64,000 nt of DNA from Larix kaempferi. Taxonomy: Eukaryota; Streptophyta; Pinopsida; Pinales; Pinaceae. The stretch is taken from contig BSBM01000753.1 in the NCBI GenBank assembly GCA_027924585.1, positions 23,580,501 through 23,644,500 of the forward strand. The letters run 5' to 3'. The notes under the pieces are model-generated. The model ran no database searches and had not been told where the DNA came from. It worked only from the letters and a program-made list of their open reading frames with translations. A program made the position numbers and the translations under genes. Below are positions 45,489 to 56,180 of the stretch, one piece after another (within the stretch, counting starts at the first letter, position 1; each line of letters begins with the position of its first letter).

Positions 45489-46371
45489 TTCATCACTTCA
45501 GGGTTAAACATCGTATATCTTAATCTTGTACTCTCCCTTCACCGGAATTTCTCCTCACAAATAATGAATTTTTTTTTCTTGGGACAATCTTAACTAGGAA
45601 TCGACTTCCCTTTCATGACTTTTCTTCATGCAAAACTTGCAAGTGAATCTACATGGCTTCAAATTTCAATATTGATAAAATCAATCCTTTTTTTAGGGGT
45701 AACCGTAATTCTCTTTATATATAAATCCCTTTTACAATATTTTATGGAAACTTCTTTATAAATTTATCCTTCCAATTTTATTTTATTTTTACTATTATGC
45801 AACCTTATAATTTTATTTAAAACCCTTTCAAACAATTTTTTTTAAAATTATCTTCCTTTCTCTCCAAAAGTAAAAATTGTTTTTACTCACTGTAAAAATT
45901 TACCATTACTCAGGCGCACAATAATTTCTTCAATAACTTCTAAATCTCATATCTTTTTTTATTCTAATCAAGTAAACAATTCTCTAACTTTTAACGAATT
46001 AAAAAGATATATGTAAAATCCTTACTCCGGAGGTTCCACGACTTTCTCCACAGAATTTCCTTATATTATATTAGGTAGCTTGCTCCAACACCTTTAAAAT
46101 TGAATCAACACCCTGAAATGACATGTCCTTCATTCCTCTATGAAGTGCACTCCACGCATGAATCTTTGGACAACATTCTTCTTCATGTGCTCGAGGCCAT
46201 CCTCATATTTTTATTTGTTGATTATATGGCACCTCCATGCTATCTTTCTCGTTATTGTTTGCAGGCATGCATTATAATCCAATAGTTCCTCGGGATCAAG
46301 ATTTGAAACTTTAACCGCTATGATATTTCTACTCTCCTGGCCTGACAGATCTTCATGTGCTCTGATACCAC
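45489..46371 (-). repeat. Family L internal region 3, right (primer-site) segment
   Basis: Remaining part of the complete L interior, homologous to 58046-58928. Only short frames are present; one minus-strand frame near the primer site (NIIAVKVSNLDPEELLDYNA) is too short to assign. Confidence 0.82.
46359..46370 (-). other. Primer-binding site of family L
   Basis: Plus-strand GCTCTGATACCA is the reverse complement of TGGTATCAGAGC, one or two bases inside LTR 4. It fixes the minus orientation of the element. Confidence 0.9.
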
Positions 46372-46576
46372 TATTAAACAACACATCATAAAAATATGGG
46401 AAGAAGATAAAGATAAACATTAAGATGAACAATGGAAAAAAAGGCTTCACATTAATGAGCAAGTTAAGCTATCGTAAATATGCACATAGATGTACATATA
46501 TATTACAAAAAAACCATAACTGTTATGTAACTGTATAACTGTTAGGTTAACTAAGAAACTATAATTAGTTTTTAAT
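46372..46576 (-). repeat. Family L LTR 4 (5' LTR of the full unit)
   Basis: TATTAAACAAC to TTTTTAATA; the canonical TG...CA ends have mutated. Adjacent to the primer site. Confidence 0.87.
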
Positions 46577-47750
46577 AGAATAAGGGCTAGAATTCAGGCT
46601 AGGATACTAGAAATCTATTCTATGCTTTCCTATAACCACCAATATTTGGATATTTTGTGAATTGGTGAGACATTATGGATTCTACTCAACATTTGGATAA
46701 CTAGATGGGAAAACCCCCTGGACAACTCTTTTTCTTTTGAAGAGACTGTTGAAATTTCGTCAAATTTAGAAACTATTTACACTTCCAATAAATTGATAAA
46801 CTCAAGTTTTTTGCACAAAAATCGAACGCATTTCAAATCTATAATTTATGAATCTAAACAAACTAAATCTACTCAACTGAAAATGCACAATGGAATCATA
46901 AATAGTAAATGCAGATTCATCACACACCTTTGACACAGTAATTTTGTCGCAATGCCCCTAGAAAAACCCCAAAGGGAAAACCAGTCAATAAGAGAGAATT
47001 TATTAACAATCAACCCACAAAGAAACTGGAAATTTACAACAATACAACTCAACATTAAATGCACCTATACGGTCTGCAATTTTTGTAGCACACCTCGAGA
47101 ATCGTGCCATAGCAACAATATAGCATGTAGGAACTCCTCGATTTCAGTTCCCAGGAAATGGTACAACCTGTATTTTCTACAAGTAACAACTCCCTTCTAC
47201 TTTGAAAATCATTGCCAATATGTTGTACCTTCCAGTTGTACGAAAACCTTGAAAATTGTGCCCAATACGACGTCCTTGCTGTTGTAATTAATGTTGTTGG
47301 TTCTCCTTGGAATTCCTCCCCACACTCTTGCTTGTGATTAGTGCCTTTCCTCCTTGCTGCAAATTTTTTCTCTCATTTTCTCTTTTTGCCTCTCCAAAAC
47401 TCTCTCTCCTGAATGTGTCTAAACTCTCATAGAATACTCTTTTTATTAAATGAAAGAATGACTTTGTCACTGCATCTTCCAAGTTACTTTGTCTCTTCAT
47501 CTTCTGAATGACTTTATCTGTTCATCTTCAAAATAAATGAATGAGACAAATTGCACTTAATGAATTAAAAATTATTTTTACTCACCAATTAATAAAAATT
47601 CTTATTAATTTATAACACTAAAATCAATGTCTAGGAAATTCACTTAGGTCCTTTCTACATGCCTAGACACCAAGCCTATGTAGAAGACCTGCCGAGCTAT
47701 AAAATCTAACATAGAACTTCTTGAACAACATTATCTCAAAGGACCTAGTT
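46577..47750. repeat. Duplicated flank of the L element, copy 1
   Basis: About 1.17 kb matching 59135-60306, with no convincing gene. Contains GAGAGAATTTATTAACAATC and CCCAAAGGGAAAACCAG, a texture like a decayed LTR on the minus strand. A related but more diverged segment lies at about 55840-56120. Confidence 0.75.
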
Positions 47751-49451
47751 CTAGAGCATAAAATCACATGTGTTATTGGTAGTTACTCCAAGGGAACCTT
47801 CATGTATCCATTCAGTCTATCCCTAATAATTTCACATGACCCCTCAAAAGCCAACCGGACCTAGGTTTCCTTGAGAAGCACCATTAAAATGAAGTTTTTT
47901 GAAACATTCAAGGGGAAGAGGCCATTTATTTAGACTTGAAGTAGGAGTTTTGTTACTTGGAGCCTTGATGGATAGATTCTCAGGTTTGAGACCCCAAGCT
48001 TGCATGATTGTTGATTGTGAAGGTTGGCATTTCCAATCTTCATTGATTTATTAGGAAGTTTGGATCATTTTACTGATATTTTATTTGATTTTTCCCCATA
48101 CCATGTCATTATTCCTCTCCATTTCTTTGAATATTCATTGGTTTCTGTCTTCCTAGGTTTTCGAGAGGAGGAAAACCAAAAGTTGTTAGCATAATTGAGG
48201 ATGGAATTTTGAAGGAAATATTTCTCCACCATTTGATGGTTTCTTTGATTCTATCTGGGTCATTGTTAGCTTTCCTAGCCATGAAGAACCTATGTTAGTT
48301 CAAAATTTTCTATGAAATGTGACCTTAATGAACTAATTGCATTACCAATTTCTCTTCTTCACATAACCAAATTACAATAGACCCAAAATGATCATGTATA
48401 TTAGAATTTTAACCTACCTCCCATAACCAATTAAATTATTACATTGATATTTGTTCCCTTATATGAAGGGTTGTTGATTGACCTCGCCAAGCATAAGGAA
48501 AGTTATGACATGTACATAGCCTAAATCCTCATTTACCAATTGCAAATTGAAAAAATTGTTTAATATCAATTCTAATTCCAATTTTCCACCACGCGAGTAA
48601 TAGTAGCGTTGTATGTAATCAAAACTTTTTCATTTAATCATCATTATGTGTCTAGTGTTCAATGCATTTACATAGAACATAATACATGCCACAAAGATTG
48701 TCAAAAAGATTCGAGTCTCATGACAATATTTCTAACATGTATCTAAGCTTTGACACTTTCAATGTTGGTTGGTGGATTGGACAATTGAAACAAAGAGAGA
48801 ACAAGTATCTCTCCACCTTCCAAACCATGAATTGAGGTAACCTAAGAGTTTGCAACACCCACTAATCAATACTATGGTGAAACTTGATCTCTTGCGACAA
48901 TCTCAATACAAAGAGAAAAGAAGGTGAGAACATTTCCAACTCAAACCTTTTTCTAGATGGTCCTCAACATGTATGCATCAACCCTTGCTTGGCAAGGAAT
49001 TGACTTTCCATAGAAATCTAATGCAACAAGAGAAAACCTAGATAGTGGATTGGAATGTAACCAAAACAAAGAGGGAAAAAACAATCCTCAAACTACACAA
49101 TGAGATAACCTAAGAGTTTGCAACACCAACTAATTAGATGTGTAGTTAAACTTGATCACCTCTTCCAACCTCAATGTTAAGAAAAAATGATATTCCTCTC
49201 ATTCTCATATCTATGAGCATTACACTTGTCTAATATTCTTGATTAGTCAAACAAATTTCATTGGAAGCTTTATTGAGGATTGGTTAAAGTTTGAGATAGG
49301 TGTATAGATCTATTGGCTATATAGTTTTGTATTATGATTTTGATAAAAATATCTATGCTTTACTCGTGTGATTGGAAAGATCAAAGTCAAATTTATGATT
49401 TTCATGTGAACTTAGATATTGAATATTGATGCTTGCAACCACATACCATAA

Positions 49452-49562
49452 AATTATTGGATGTTTCAACTAATTCACAAATTGGTTACATGTTGAAGTC
49501 CGTAAAATTATTGGATGTTTCAACTAATTCACAAACTTAGAAACATGTTGAAGTCCGTTTAA
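49452..49562. repeat. 55-bp direct duplication
   Basis: TTATTGGATGTTTCAACTAA and ACATGTTGAAGTCCGT occur twice in tandem. Confidence 0.85.
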
Positions 49563-50264
49563 AAGTAGTGTGAGCTAATGGTTAAAAGAATCTATGAGTT
49601 GGACAATTCCATGTATTGGTTCAATATTATTCCTCTCTTTCACATGAATTGAATCATTTAATGCTCCTCTCTCTCATTTCCATTGCAGCTTTTAATATAC
49701 ATACAATATTGGAAATCTCTATAAAGAACATGAATGCTTTCCTTCCAAAAAGAGTTTATACATATTTAATACATTCTCATTGAAAAGATCTATGAGCTTC
49801 ATAGGAGCTAAGATCTTGTTACAAATTGAGAGTCAATTACATAAGATATTTCTAGAACATATAAACTCTCCATGTAGTCACCACTCAATAATTCTTATGG
49901 GGGACATGGGCTAACTACAACAATGGTGGACAAACTCCTGTATGCAAATGTCATTTTGGGAATGTTTTTATGGAAAAAATGTAATCAATTTCAAACATTC
50001 TCCCAAGAGGGAGACGATACCACTAATGCCTACTTCCACCATATGCTAACAAACTTTTGAGATGCAACACCAACAATAGATGATTTGGGCTCAAATCATT
50101 CCATATGACAAGAAACCTCGTTGAATCCATAGGACTATACAAACTCAAAACAATATATTATTATGTGTTGATCAACGATTTATTTTTTCTTGCAATTAAT
50201 AGGTCAAAATAGGCTTGAAAATGTCCACCACACATTGTTATGACATTTGATATATATATTGATC

Positions 50265-50498
50265 CATTACATTCTAGTAATTAACAACTACATTAAAAAC
50301 TTTTTAAATACACATTTTTATCTTAAATATTGAAACAACATATCCACCGAGATCTCAATTCTAAAAATTACACAAAAAATTCATTACATTCTAGTAATTA
50401 ACAACTACATCAAAAACTTTTTAAATACACATTTTTATCTTAAATATTGAAACAACATATCCACCGAGATCTCAATTCTAAAAATTACACAAAAAATT
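50265..50498. repeat. 117-bp tandem duplication
   Basis: Two nearly identical copies start CATTACATTCTAGTAATTAA at 50265 and 50382, differing by about one base. A recent duplication. Confidence 0.93.
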
Positions 50499-50929
50499 CA
50501 AAAGTAAAATGAACATAACTCAAACTTTAACCTAGAAAGATGAATCTTTTAAAGTCTAAATATTTTTTATCTTTAAACATTAAGAAATTAATACATGAAA
50601 TAAATTAAATGATAAAAAATTATACCCACATATATTTATAATTTTAAAATAATTTTATATAAATTTTATCAAAATTATATATAAATATAATAATAATAAA
50701 TATTTAACCCAAGTTATAATTATAACATGTTAAATATTGTTTTAAAAAATTGTCCAATAATATAAACCGTTTAAAATAAAGAAAAATAAAAAATAATATG
50801 ACGTATTATGTTTCTTGTTATCATTTCATTCCTTCTAGAGGGCTTCTATCGATGTCATTGTTTAATTCCAGAATCATATTTAAAATTATGTGATGACAGT
50901 GTGTTTATGTTTATGTTTAGGCCATTCCA

Positions 50930-51244
50930 CTTCACTTTTGCTTTCGTGACCCCACCAAGTTTAAAATAGTGTTCTTGGCCCTCATCTCCTCCGCCAGCTA
51001 TATATGAATAGATAATAGTAAAACAATTCTTAGGGGAGAGTTGGCCACCGCAGTATATATGAGTAGATAATACTGCTGTTGTTGTGGTCTTTGTTATGCT
51101 GTTGCTTGTTTCTATTCATGAAATCCCACAACTTCAGCAGCCTTTTGCTGTTCCATTTTGTTTTCTTGCTTTTGGCTTTCTGATGAGCACGAAAGCAATG
51201 ACGGAGTCCCTTGATTAGGTGAGAGTTTTTTTATTTCTTTTGAA
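50930..51244 (+). promoter_or_regulatory. Upstream region of the methylesterase-like exon
   Basis: Less AT-rich than its surroundings. Shares blocks with 52590-52950 (TTGGCCCTCAT, TCCTCC-CCAGCTATAT, TTTCAGCAGCC-like), so it is a duplicated 5' flank. A short upstream frame MSTKAMTESLD sits at about 51183. Transcription signals not resolved. Confidence 0.45.
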
Positions 51245-51484
51245 ATGTATCAGGAAGGAGAAGTTATACAGCAGCACTTTGTGTTGATGCATGGACTTGG
51301 GTATGGGGCATGGTGCTGGTATAAAATTTTCACTCTGCTTAAACAAAAGGGGCACAGAGTGGCTGCCCTGGATCTCACCTCCAATGGAATAAATAGGGCA
51401 GCCTCTACAGATCAAGTCAATTCAATTTCACACTATGCAGAGCCACTGCTACAATATATCACCAACCTGGACAATGATGAGAAG
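51245..51484 (+). pseudogene. Methylesterase / hydroxynitrile-lyase family gene, exon 1 only
   Basis: Plant MES-type alpha/beta hydrolases cleave methyl esters of hormones such as methyl salicylate and methyl jasmonate; the same fold serves hydroxynitrile lyases. The frame opens MYQEGEVIQQHFVLMHGLG, then YGAWCWYKIFTLLKQKGHRV and ALDLTSNGI, the family's N-terminal strand and oxyanion-loop HG motif, and runs to NLDNDEK. A splice donor follows (GAGAAG|GTACTT) at the point where I recall the first intron of family members. The next exon should carry the GHSFGG-type nucleophile; I find none before 53 kb. So this is either a truncated gene copy or one with a very long first intron. Confidence 0.7.
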
Positions 51485-52589
51485 GTACTTGGATTATCTG
51501 GAATCTAACTTCTTGTTGTATGCTTTTATTGAATTTTAATAAGTTGCATAAAACTATATATGTAATTGGCTACACCTAGAGAGATTTGATCCTTCTCAAC
51601 ACTTGGTAGATCCCCTTTTAAGATAGATCTATACTAGTATCATTCAAAACTCATCTATTGAAATGCTTTGAAATAAATATCAATAATATATTTTATCAAA
51701 AATTTTCATTCTACATCTTTAATGGTTTCATGAACATGTCTTTTACCAAAAATGGGACCCATGTGAAAACTTAATGTTCATATTTCTATATCACAAACAC
51801 AAAACAATGATAATAAAAAACAATTTAACATTATTTTACTTTTTTTTTTTACTTTTAATTATAATTAATGCTCCACAAATAAAAATTTTAAATAATTTTA
51901 TTAATATATAATCTCTAATTTTTAAGATTACATTTTAATATATCATATTTTCTTACTATATCTATTTTGATATCATTAAATTTAATTGTTAATCATAATT
52001 CTAAATGATATTATATATAAATGATAAATAAAAGTTATTATGATATATTATTGTATATTCCTGTACTGTTTTATGGTTATGGTTAATTTGAGTATAAGTC
52101 GCTTGTTCTAGAAAACCGAAGAGTATTTTTATGGTAGTTTAAGCATATATGAAAGAATTCGATGCAATAATTAATTCTCGAGGCTCAAATTGTAGTCGAT
52201 TAGAAGTCCGTTGTCATTCATAAATAGTTAGCTAGAAGTAACCTGTCATTTATAAGAACTATTAGTTAGAAGTCAATTTTCACTAAATACGGAGTTCATG
52301 GTTTTGTATAAACCAGTTCATTGTTTTCTAGAGACCAATAGTCAATTACAGTTTCTAGAAGTTTGATAAGATTCAACTCTAAAACAAGATTAAAGATATC
52401 CACCTATAATTACGACGATTATGACACTACGACTTAGCTTCTCTTTCATTCCATGCTGCCCATCTTTGGAGAGAAGTGAAATTAATTTTTTGAAATGACA
52501 CCAAATTTTTGGTGCTCAGCGACAATTGTTGTTGTCGCTATTCACTGTTTCAGATTCCCTGCTTTCTGGCCGTTTCCACCAAGATGCAG
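51485..52589. other. AT-rich DNA after the methylesterase-like exon
   Basis: Begins as an intron (GTACTT donor) but no matching acceptor plus coding exon is found. 51840-52060 is very AT-rich. Confidence 0.5.
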
Positions 52590-52950
52590 GCAATTCCCAC
52601 GTTGACTTTTGGTTTCGTGTCCCCACTAGTTTTTAGATATTTCAGATACAGTGCTCTTGGCCCTCATTTCCTCCAGCAGCTATATGATGTGTCTATATAA
52701 AGAATGGTGAATCTAATTCTGAGAGAAGAAGTTGGAGCAGCATTGGTAGAAACAAGGAGCAGCATCACACCATGGACGACTGTTAAGATGGAGCTGCAAT
52801 GCCTACATTGCAGCACCATCTTAACAGTTGCCCTTTCTGTCATGCAACTCTTTGTTTCTGTTCACGTTAAATCTACGACTAATGGAATCCCAACATTTCA
52901 GCAGCCTCTCTTAGCTTTACTTTAGCTTTCTAAGTTGCAGGTAAGCAATG
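52590..52950 (+). repeat. Second copy of the methylesterase 5' flank, without its exon
   Basis: Parallels 50930-51210: TTTTGGTTTCGTGTCCCCAC against TTTTGCTTTCGTGACCCCAC, GTGCTCTTGGCCCTCATTTC, then a TATA-like CTATATAAAG (52693) and CATTTCAGCAGCCTCT. The MES coding exon does not follow. A strong hairpin lies at 52779-52828. Confidence 0.6.
52779..52828 (+). other. Perfect-type short hairpin (23-bp stem, 4-nt loop)
   Basis: ACTGTTAAGATGGAGCTGCA ATG is followed by loop CCTA and then CATTGCAGCACCATCTTAAC AGT; 22 of 23 pairs match. Just downstream of a TATA-like box. Could be a small-RNA precursor or a chance inverted duplication. Confidence 0.85.
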
Positions 52951-53534
52951 ATGAGGTAATTGTCTGAACTTTGTGTAGATTCATAGCTTCATTTACCCCT
53001 CGAAAGTTGAAACAATTCCAATCCAAAGGTGTGAATCAGACTTTTCTTTCTTTTAAACCTGACACTCATATATTAACAATAGAATTGAATTATGAATCGA
53101 ATTCTATTGCAGTATCAGTTTATATGATGTGTGCAGACATCCCAGGCTGGTGGAAAGTGGAGTTGCAGTTGTACAGAATATGAAAGCATATTGTAAAGTC
53201 CATATTCTTTGTTGGTTCTTGACAATGACAGTAAAGTCCTTTCTCTACAATGGTATCCCTGATTATATATTTAAGCCTTCAATTTCTCTCTATTGGATTA
53301 TATTGGATTCCAAGTAAGGGCTGTGTAATGTGTGTGAATAAGATGTGGGATATGTCTACGGTGCATCACTTAGATATGTCTACGGTGCATCACTTAGATA
53401 TAAGCTCCTTTTCCTTAATACTGAGAAAGGGTTTGTTTCTTCCATAGATTTGTAGCACAATATCTTCTATTTCCAACGCCATTTCGAGTGTCGGTTGAGT
53501 TTAATTCTAAGCCATATGAAGAGAAGTTTGGAAA
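52951..53534. other. Non-coding stretch with 26-bp tandem duplication
   Basis: No gene recognised. At about 53346-53399 ATATGTCTACGGTGCATCAC is duplicated in tandem with period 26. Confidence 0.55.
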
Positions 53535-54090
53535 TTAACATGTTAATGAATTTACAGATTGAGCACCCGGAATACTCCATAGAGGGAAGGTACTCAAAAT
53601 GGACGCCAGCGACCATTCTCCCATCTTTTCACGGGCTGAAAAACTCTGCAATATTCTCATTAATATTGAATATACTTTTATAGCATTCATGGTTTTCTTG
53701 AGCGAAAAAGAAAGATGGCAAACGATAGTTTTGATGGCATTTCGATGATTCAATAAATTGAAATGCGTCGCTTGTTCTCCCCATTCTTTGCGTTGAATGT
53801 ATCTCTTGACATCGTCATCACGTCCATGATACATATAACCCTAGAACATAAATCGTAAATTGCTAATAAATAAAATATTATACAGGAACATAAATACTTA
53901 TATTAAATTAGTCCGTATTTATATATTTATGTGAATGCCGCAAGCTTTTCCATTAAAGACTAACCTTTGAATGTTGTTAGAAGAAATTCGTAACTGCAGT
54001 GCTGATTCTACGTATTCTTTATGTTCATGAATTAGATTTTTTAAGTCTTTGTTGTGGCATGAAGTATAGGAATCGATATCTTTGAATAGT
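53535..54090 (-). pseudogene. Possible two-exon fragment of an unrecognised gene
   Basis: On the minus strand, a coding-like segment (about 54085-53965) reads DIDSYTSCHNKDLKNLIHEH and ends in a donor CAAAG|GTTAGT. A second (53840-53535) opens after a CTAG acceptor with YMYHGRDDDVKRYIQRKEW and GEQATHFNLLNHRNAIK. The phases of the two do not join cleanly, so one boundary is wrong or the copy is broken. I do not recognise the protein. Confidence 0.28.
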
Positions 54091-54168
54091 TTATTCAAAG
54101 GCCAATAAGGTTAATAAAATTATTTAAGTTGGAATAATAATTGTTGAATTATATATATATATATATAT

Positions 54169-54616
54169 TTCTCAAGCAGAAAAACTCACTTTCTCTCTTG
54201 CCTTGGTTTACCCGATCCTGAGTAGAGCAATGCAAGTTCACTGATTAGTTCCATCCTTGGCAACCTTCACAAAGCAGACTCATCAGCCTTCCCGTTGTGC
54301 ACCCAAGAAGGGAACAATGGCTAGAAACCTGGCCACCTGAAATAATCCGCTGATGGTCTGTAAGGGAGCAAGCTTCCACTCTTGCCGGATGCCTCTTAGC
54401 CTCTCGTGGCTAAAGTCCGAGGAAGACGAGCTGCTTTACCCAAGCAGAAGCAGTTTTACCACATACTTTAGGTGGTAACGGTTGTTTCAACCTAATATAA
54501 CCTTACTTATACCTACATCCCGTAAAGGTCATCGCTGAGGCTACCTCCAGTGGGATCATGTGACATTAAGAGAGCTCTACTCCCGGTTGCAGTTTAGCCA
54601 CTTACCCAGGTGGACT
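54169..54616. mobile_element. GC-richer 448-bp insert of unknown type
   Basis: A compact block much richer in GC than its surroundings, flanked on both sides by GTTGAATTATATATATAT (from 54143 and from 54616). It sits inside the first unit of a tandem repeat, so it looks like an insertion with a long target duplication, although TA repeats blur the edges. No tRNA-type promoter boxes, LTR pair or ORF found. Confidence 0.5.
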
Positions 54617-54620
54617 GTTG

Positions 54621-54657
<37 letters not shown>

Positions 54658-54754
54658 AAATTGGGTTGAGATATTTTTTTTTAAATTAAAGAAATAAAAT
54701 TTATTAGAATTTAGTTGGTAATAGTTATTATTTATCAGGTTTATCAAACTATTG

Positions 54755-54789
<35 letters not shown>

Positions 54790-54883
54790 AAATTGGGTTG
54801 AAAGTTTTTTAAAAAAAATTAAAGAAATAAAATTTATTAGAATTCAGTTGGTAATAGTTATTATTTATCAGGTTTATCAAACT
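54617..54883. repeat. Tandem duplication of about 133 bp with TA microsatellites
   Basis: Two units, each (TA)n then GTTAAATTGGGTTGA, AAATAAAATTTATTAGAATT, AGTTGGTAATAGTTATTATT and CAGGTTTATCAAAC. Confidence 0.9.
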
Positions 54884-56180
54884 AACTCATGATCACCTTT
54901 ATTTAAAAAATAATCTATCTAAATAAACACTTGCTAGTGGTTAGTAAATTAGTAGAGAGCAAACTCACAGATGTCTCTATGAAATTGTTTCACAAAGCAA
55001 AGTATTTTACCTGTCACGGATTTATTAAACCGTTTGACTAGACAAGTGGGTTATCTTCTTAAAAACGTCATAGTTATATGTTTGAGTACTCAGTTTTATT
55101 TGTTATTATTTCTACTGTGATTGTGGAACTCAGTTTTCTTTGGTATTATTTCTACTGTGATTGTGGAAGAACGCTTTCTTATTATTTATACTCTGATTGT
55201 TGAAGAACATTTTTCTTATTATTTATACTCTGATTGTTGAAGAACATTTTTAGAGTGGTTATAACCTTTACTAAGCAGCTTTCTTTGTTGCTATTTTAAT
55301 TCTGGTTTTTTTATAGGCATGTGCTTTTTTTTTATTGGCAATGGATTTGGGAAATTAAACCGCTAAATTTCACTATTTACTATCCTCACATCATATACTA
55401 TCTTCACATCATACATTGGAGAATTACTCCTTGTAGATATTATTTGTCTAAATAGTTTAGAGATGGAACTCAGTTAATGAATGTAAAGTTTTAACATTCA
55501 TCTGTCTACTTTATTTTTAAAGAGTATTCCTTCACCAAATGTAATATGAGGATGTTTATGGTTAAGTTTTGTCAAAACCCAAAGCATAGGAATACAACAC
55601 TCTAATGCTATTCAATTATTCTATAGTTTGTTTAAATACATTAACCAGACTTCTCCATAAAACCTTACTAGCCATATGTCTAGATATAATGCACTAAATT
55701 TGACTCTATCAATCTTGGGACTAACCACTATTAAAATTTCACCTAGCAAACTTAGCTAGGACTTTCATCAAACACTTGGCCTACACACTGATGTCAACTT
55801 CCAATAAAGCTTCAACACTAATGCATTAAACCCAAACACATTCAACTCTACTTTATGAGCAGAAACACAATTGACTAAGGAATCTGAAATATAACAGCGG
55901 AAATAAATGAATAGTAGAAATCATTCACACATCACATTTGACACAAGATATTCAAGCCAATCCCCTTGAAAAACCCAAAAGGTAAAACTAGTCACAAGAG
56001 ATAATTTATTATGAGCTCAGGAGGAATAATACATAGAACTTACAGTAGTACTTTTCAGCATAAAATCACTGTACCTATCTCACAAACAGTGCCTACAGTG
56101 CACCTCGAAGAATGTGCCAAAGGCAATAAAAAATAGACCAAACTTCTGCCTTGAGATCTGTGACCAAACTTTTGCCTTGT
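54884..56180. other. Non-coding stretch
   Basis: Nothing coding recognised. 55100-55260 has repeated TTATTATTTATACTCTGATT words. 55840-56120 resembles the duplicated flank at 46840-47110 and 59380-59650 (AAAACCCAAAAGG, GAGATAATTTATTA). Confidence 0.5.

Larger units (their letters stand above)
19798..46576 (-). mobile_element. Family L array: tandem LTR-retroelement units on the minus strand, with two large nested insertions
   Basis: Four LTRs of about 206 bp (19798-20004, 21882-22088, 23973-24178, 46372-46576) alternate with internal DNA. The rightmost is the 5' LTR: it adjoins a tRNA-Met primer site at 46359-46370. Each left LTR is preceded, on the minus strand, by a purine tract. The first two internal regions (20005-21881, 22089-23972) are truncated at the same point, TTTCCTCCAC, directly against the next LTR. 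The third is complete when the DNA transposon S1 and the copia element are removed (24179-25612, 38898-39343, 45489-46371; about 2.76 kb). The internal DNA holds only a gag-like ORF, so the family is non-autonomous. Confidence 0.86.
47751..50930. other. Non-coding stretch with small tandem duplications
   Basis: No assignable gene. Translations of 47880-48300 look weakly protein-like across shifting frames and may be an old retroelement remnant, but I cannot identify it. Contains the duplications listed at 49452 and 50265. Confidence 0.5.

Noticed and set aside
54169-54616. Possible rRNA, 5S-bearing TRIM or tRNA cluster because of higher GC
   Set aside because: No 5S promoter boxes, no rRNA signature and no tRNA fold recognised.
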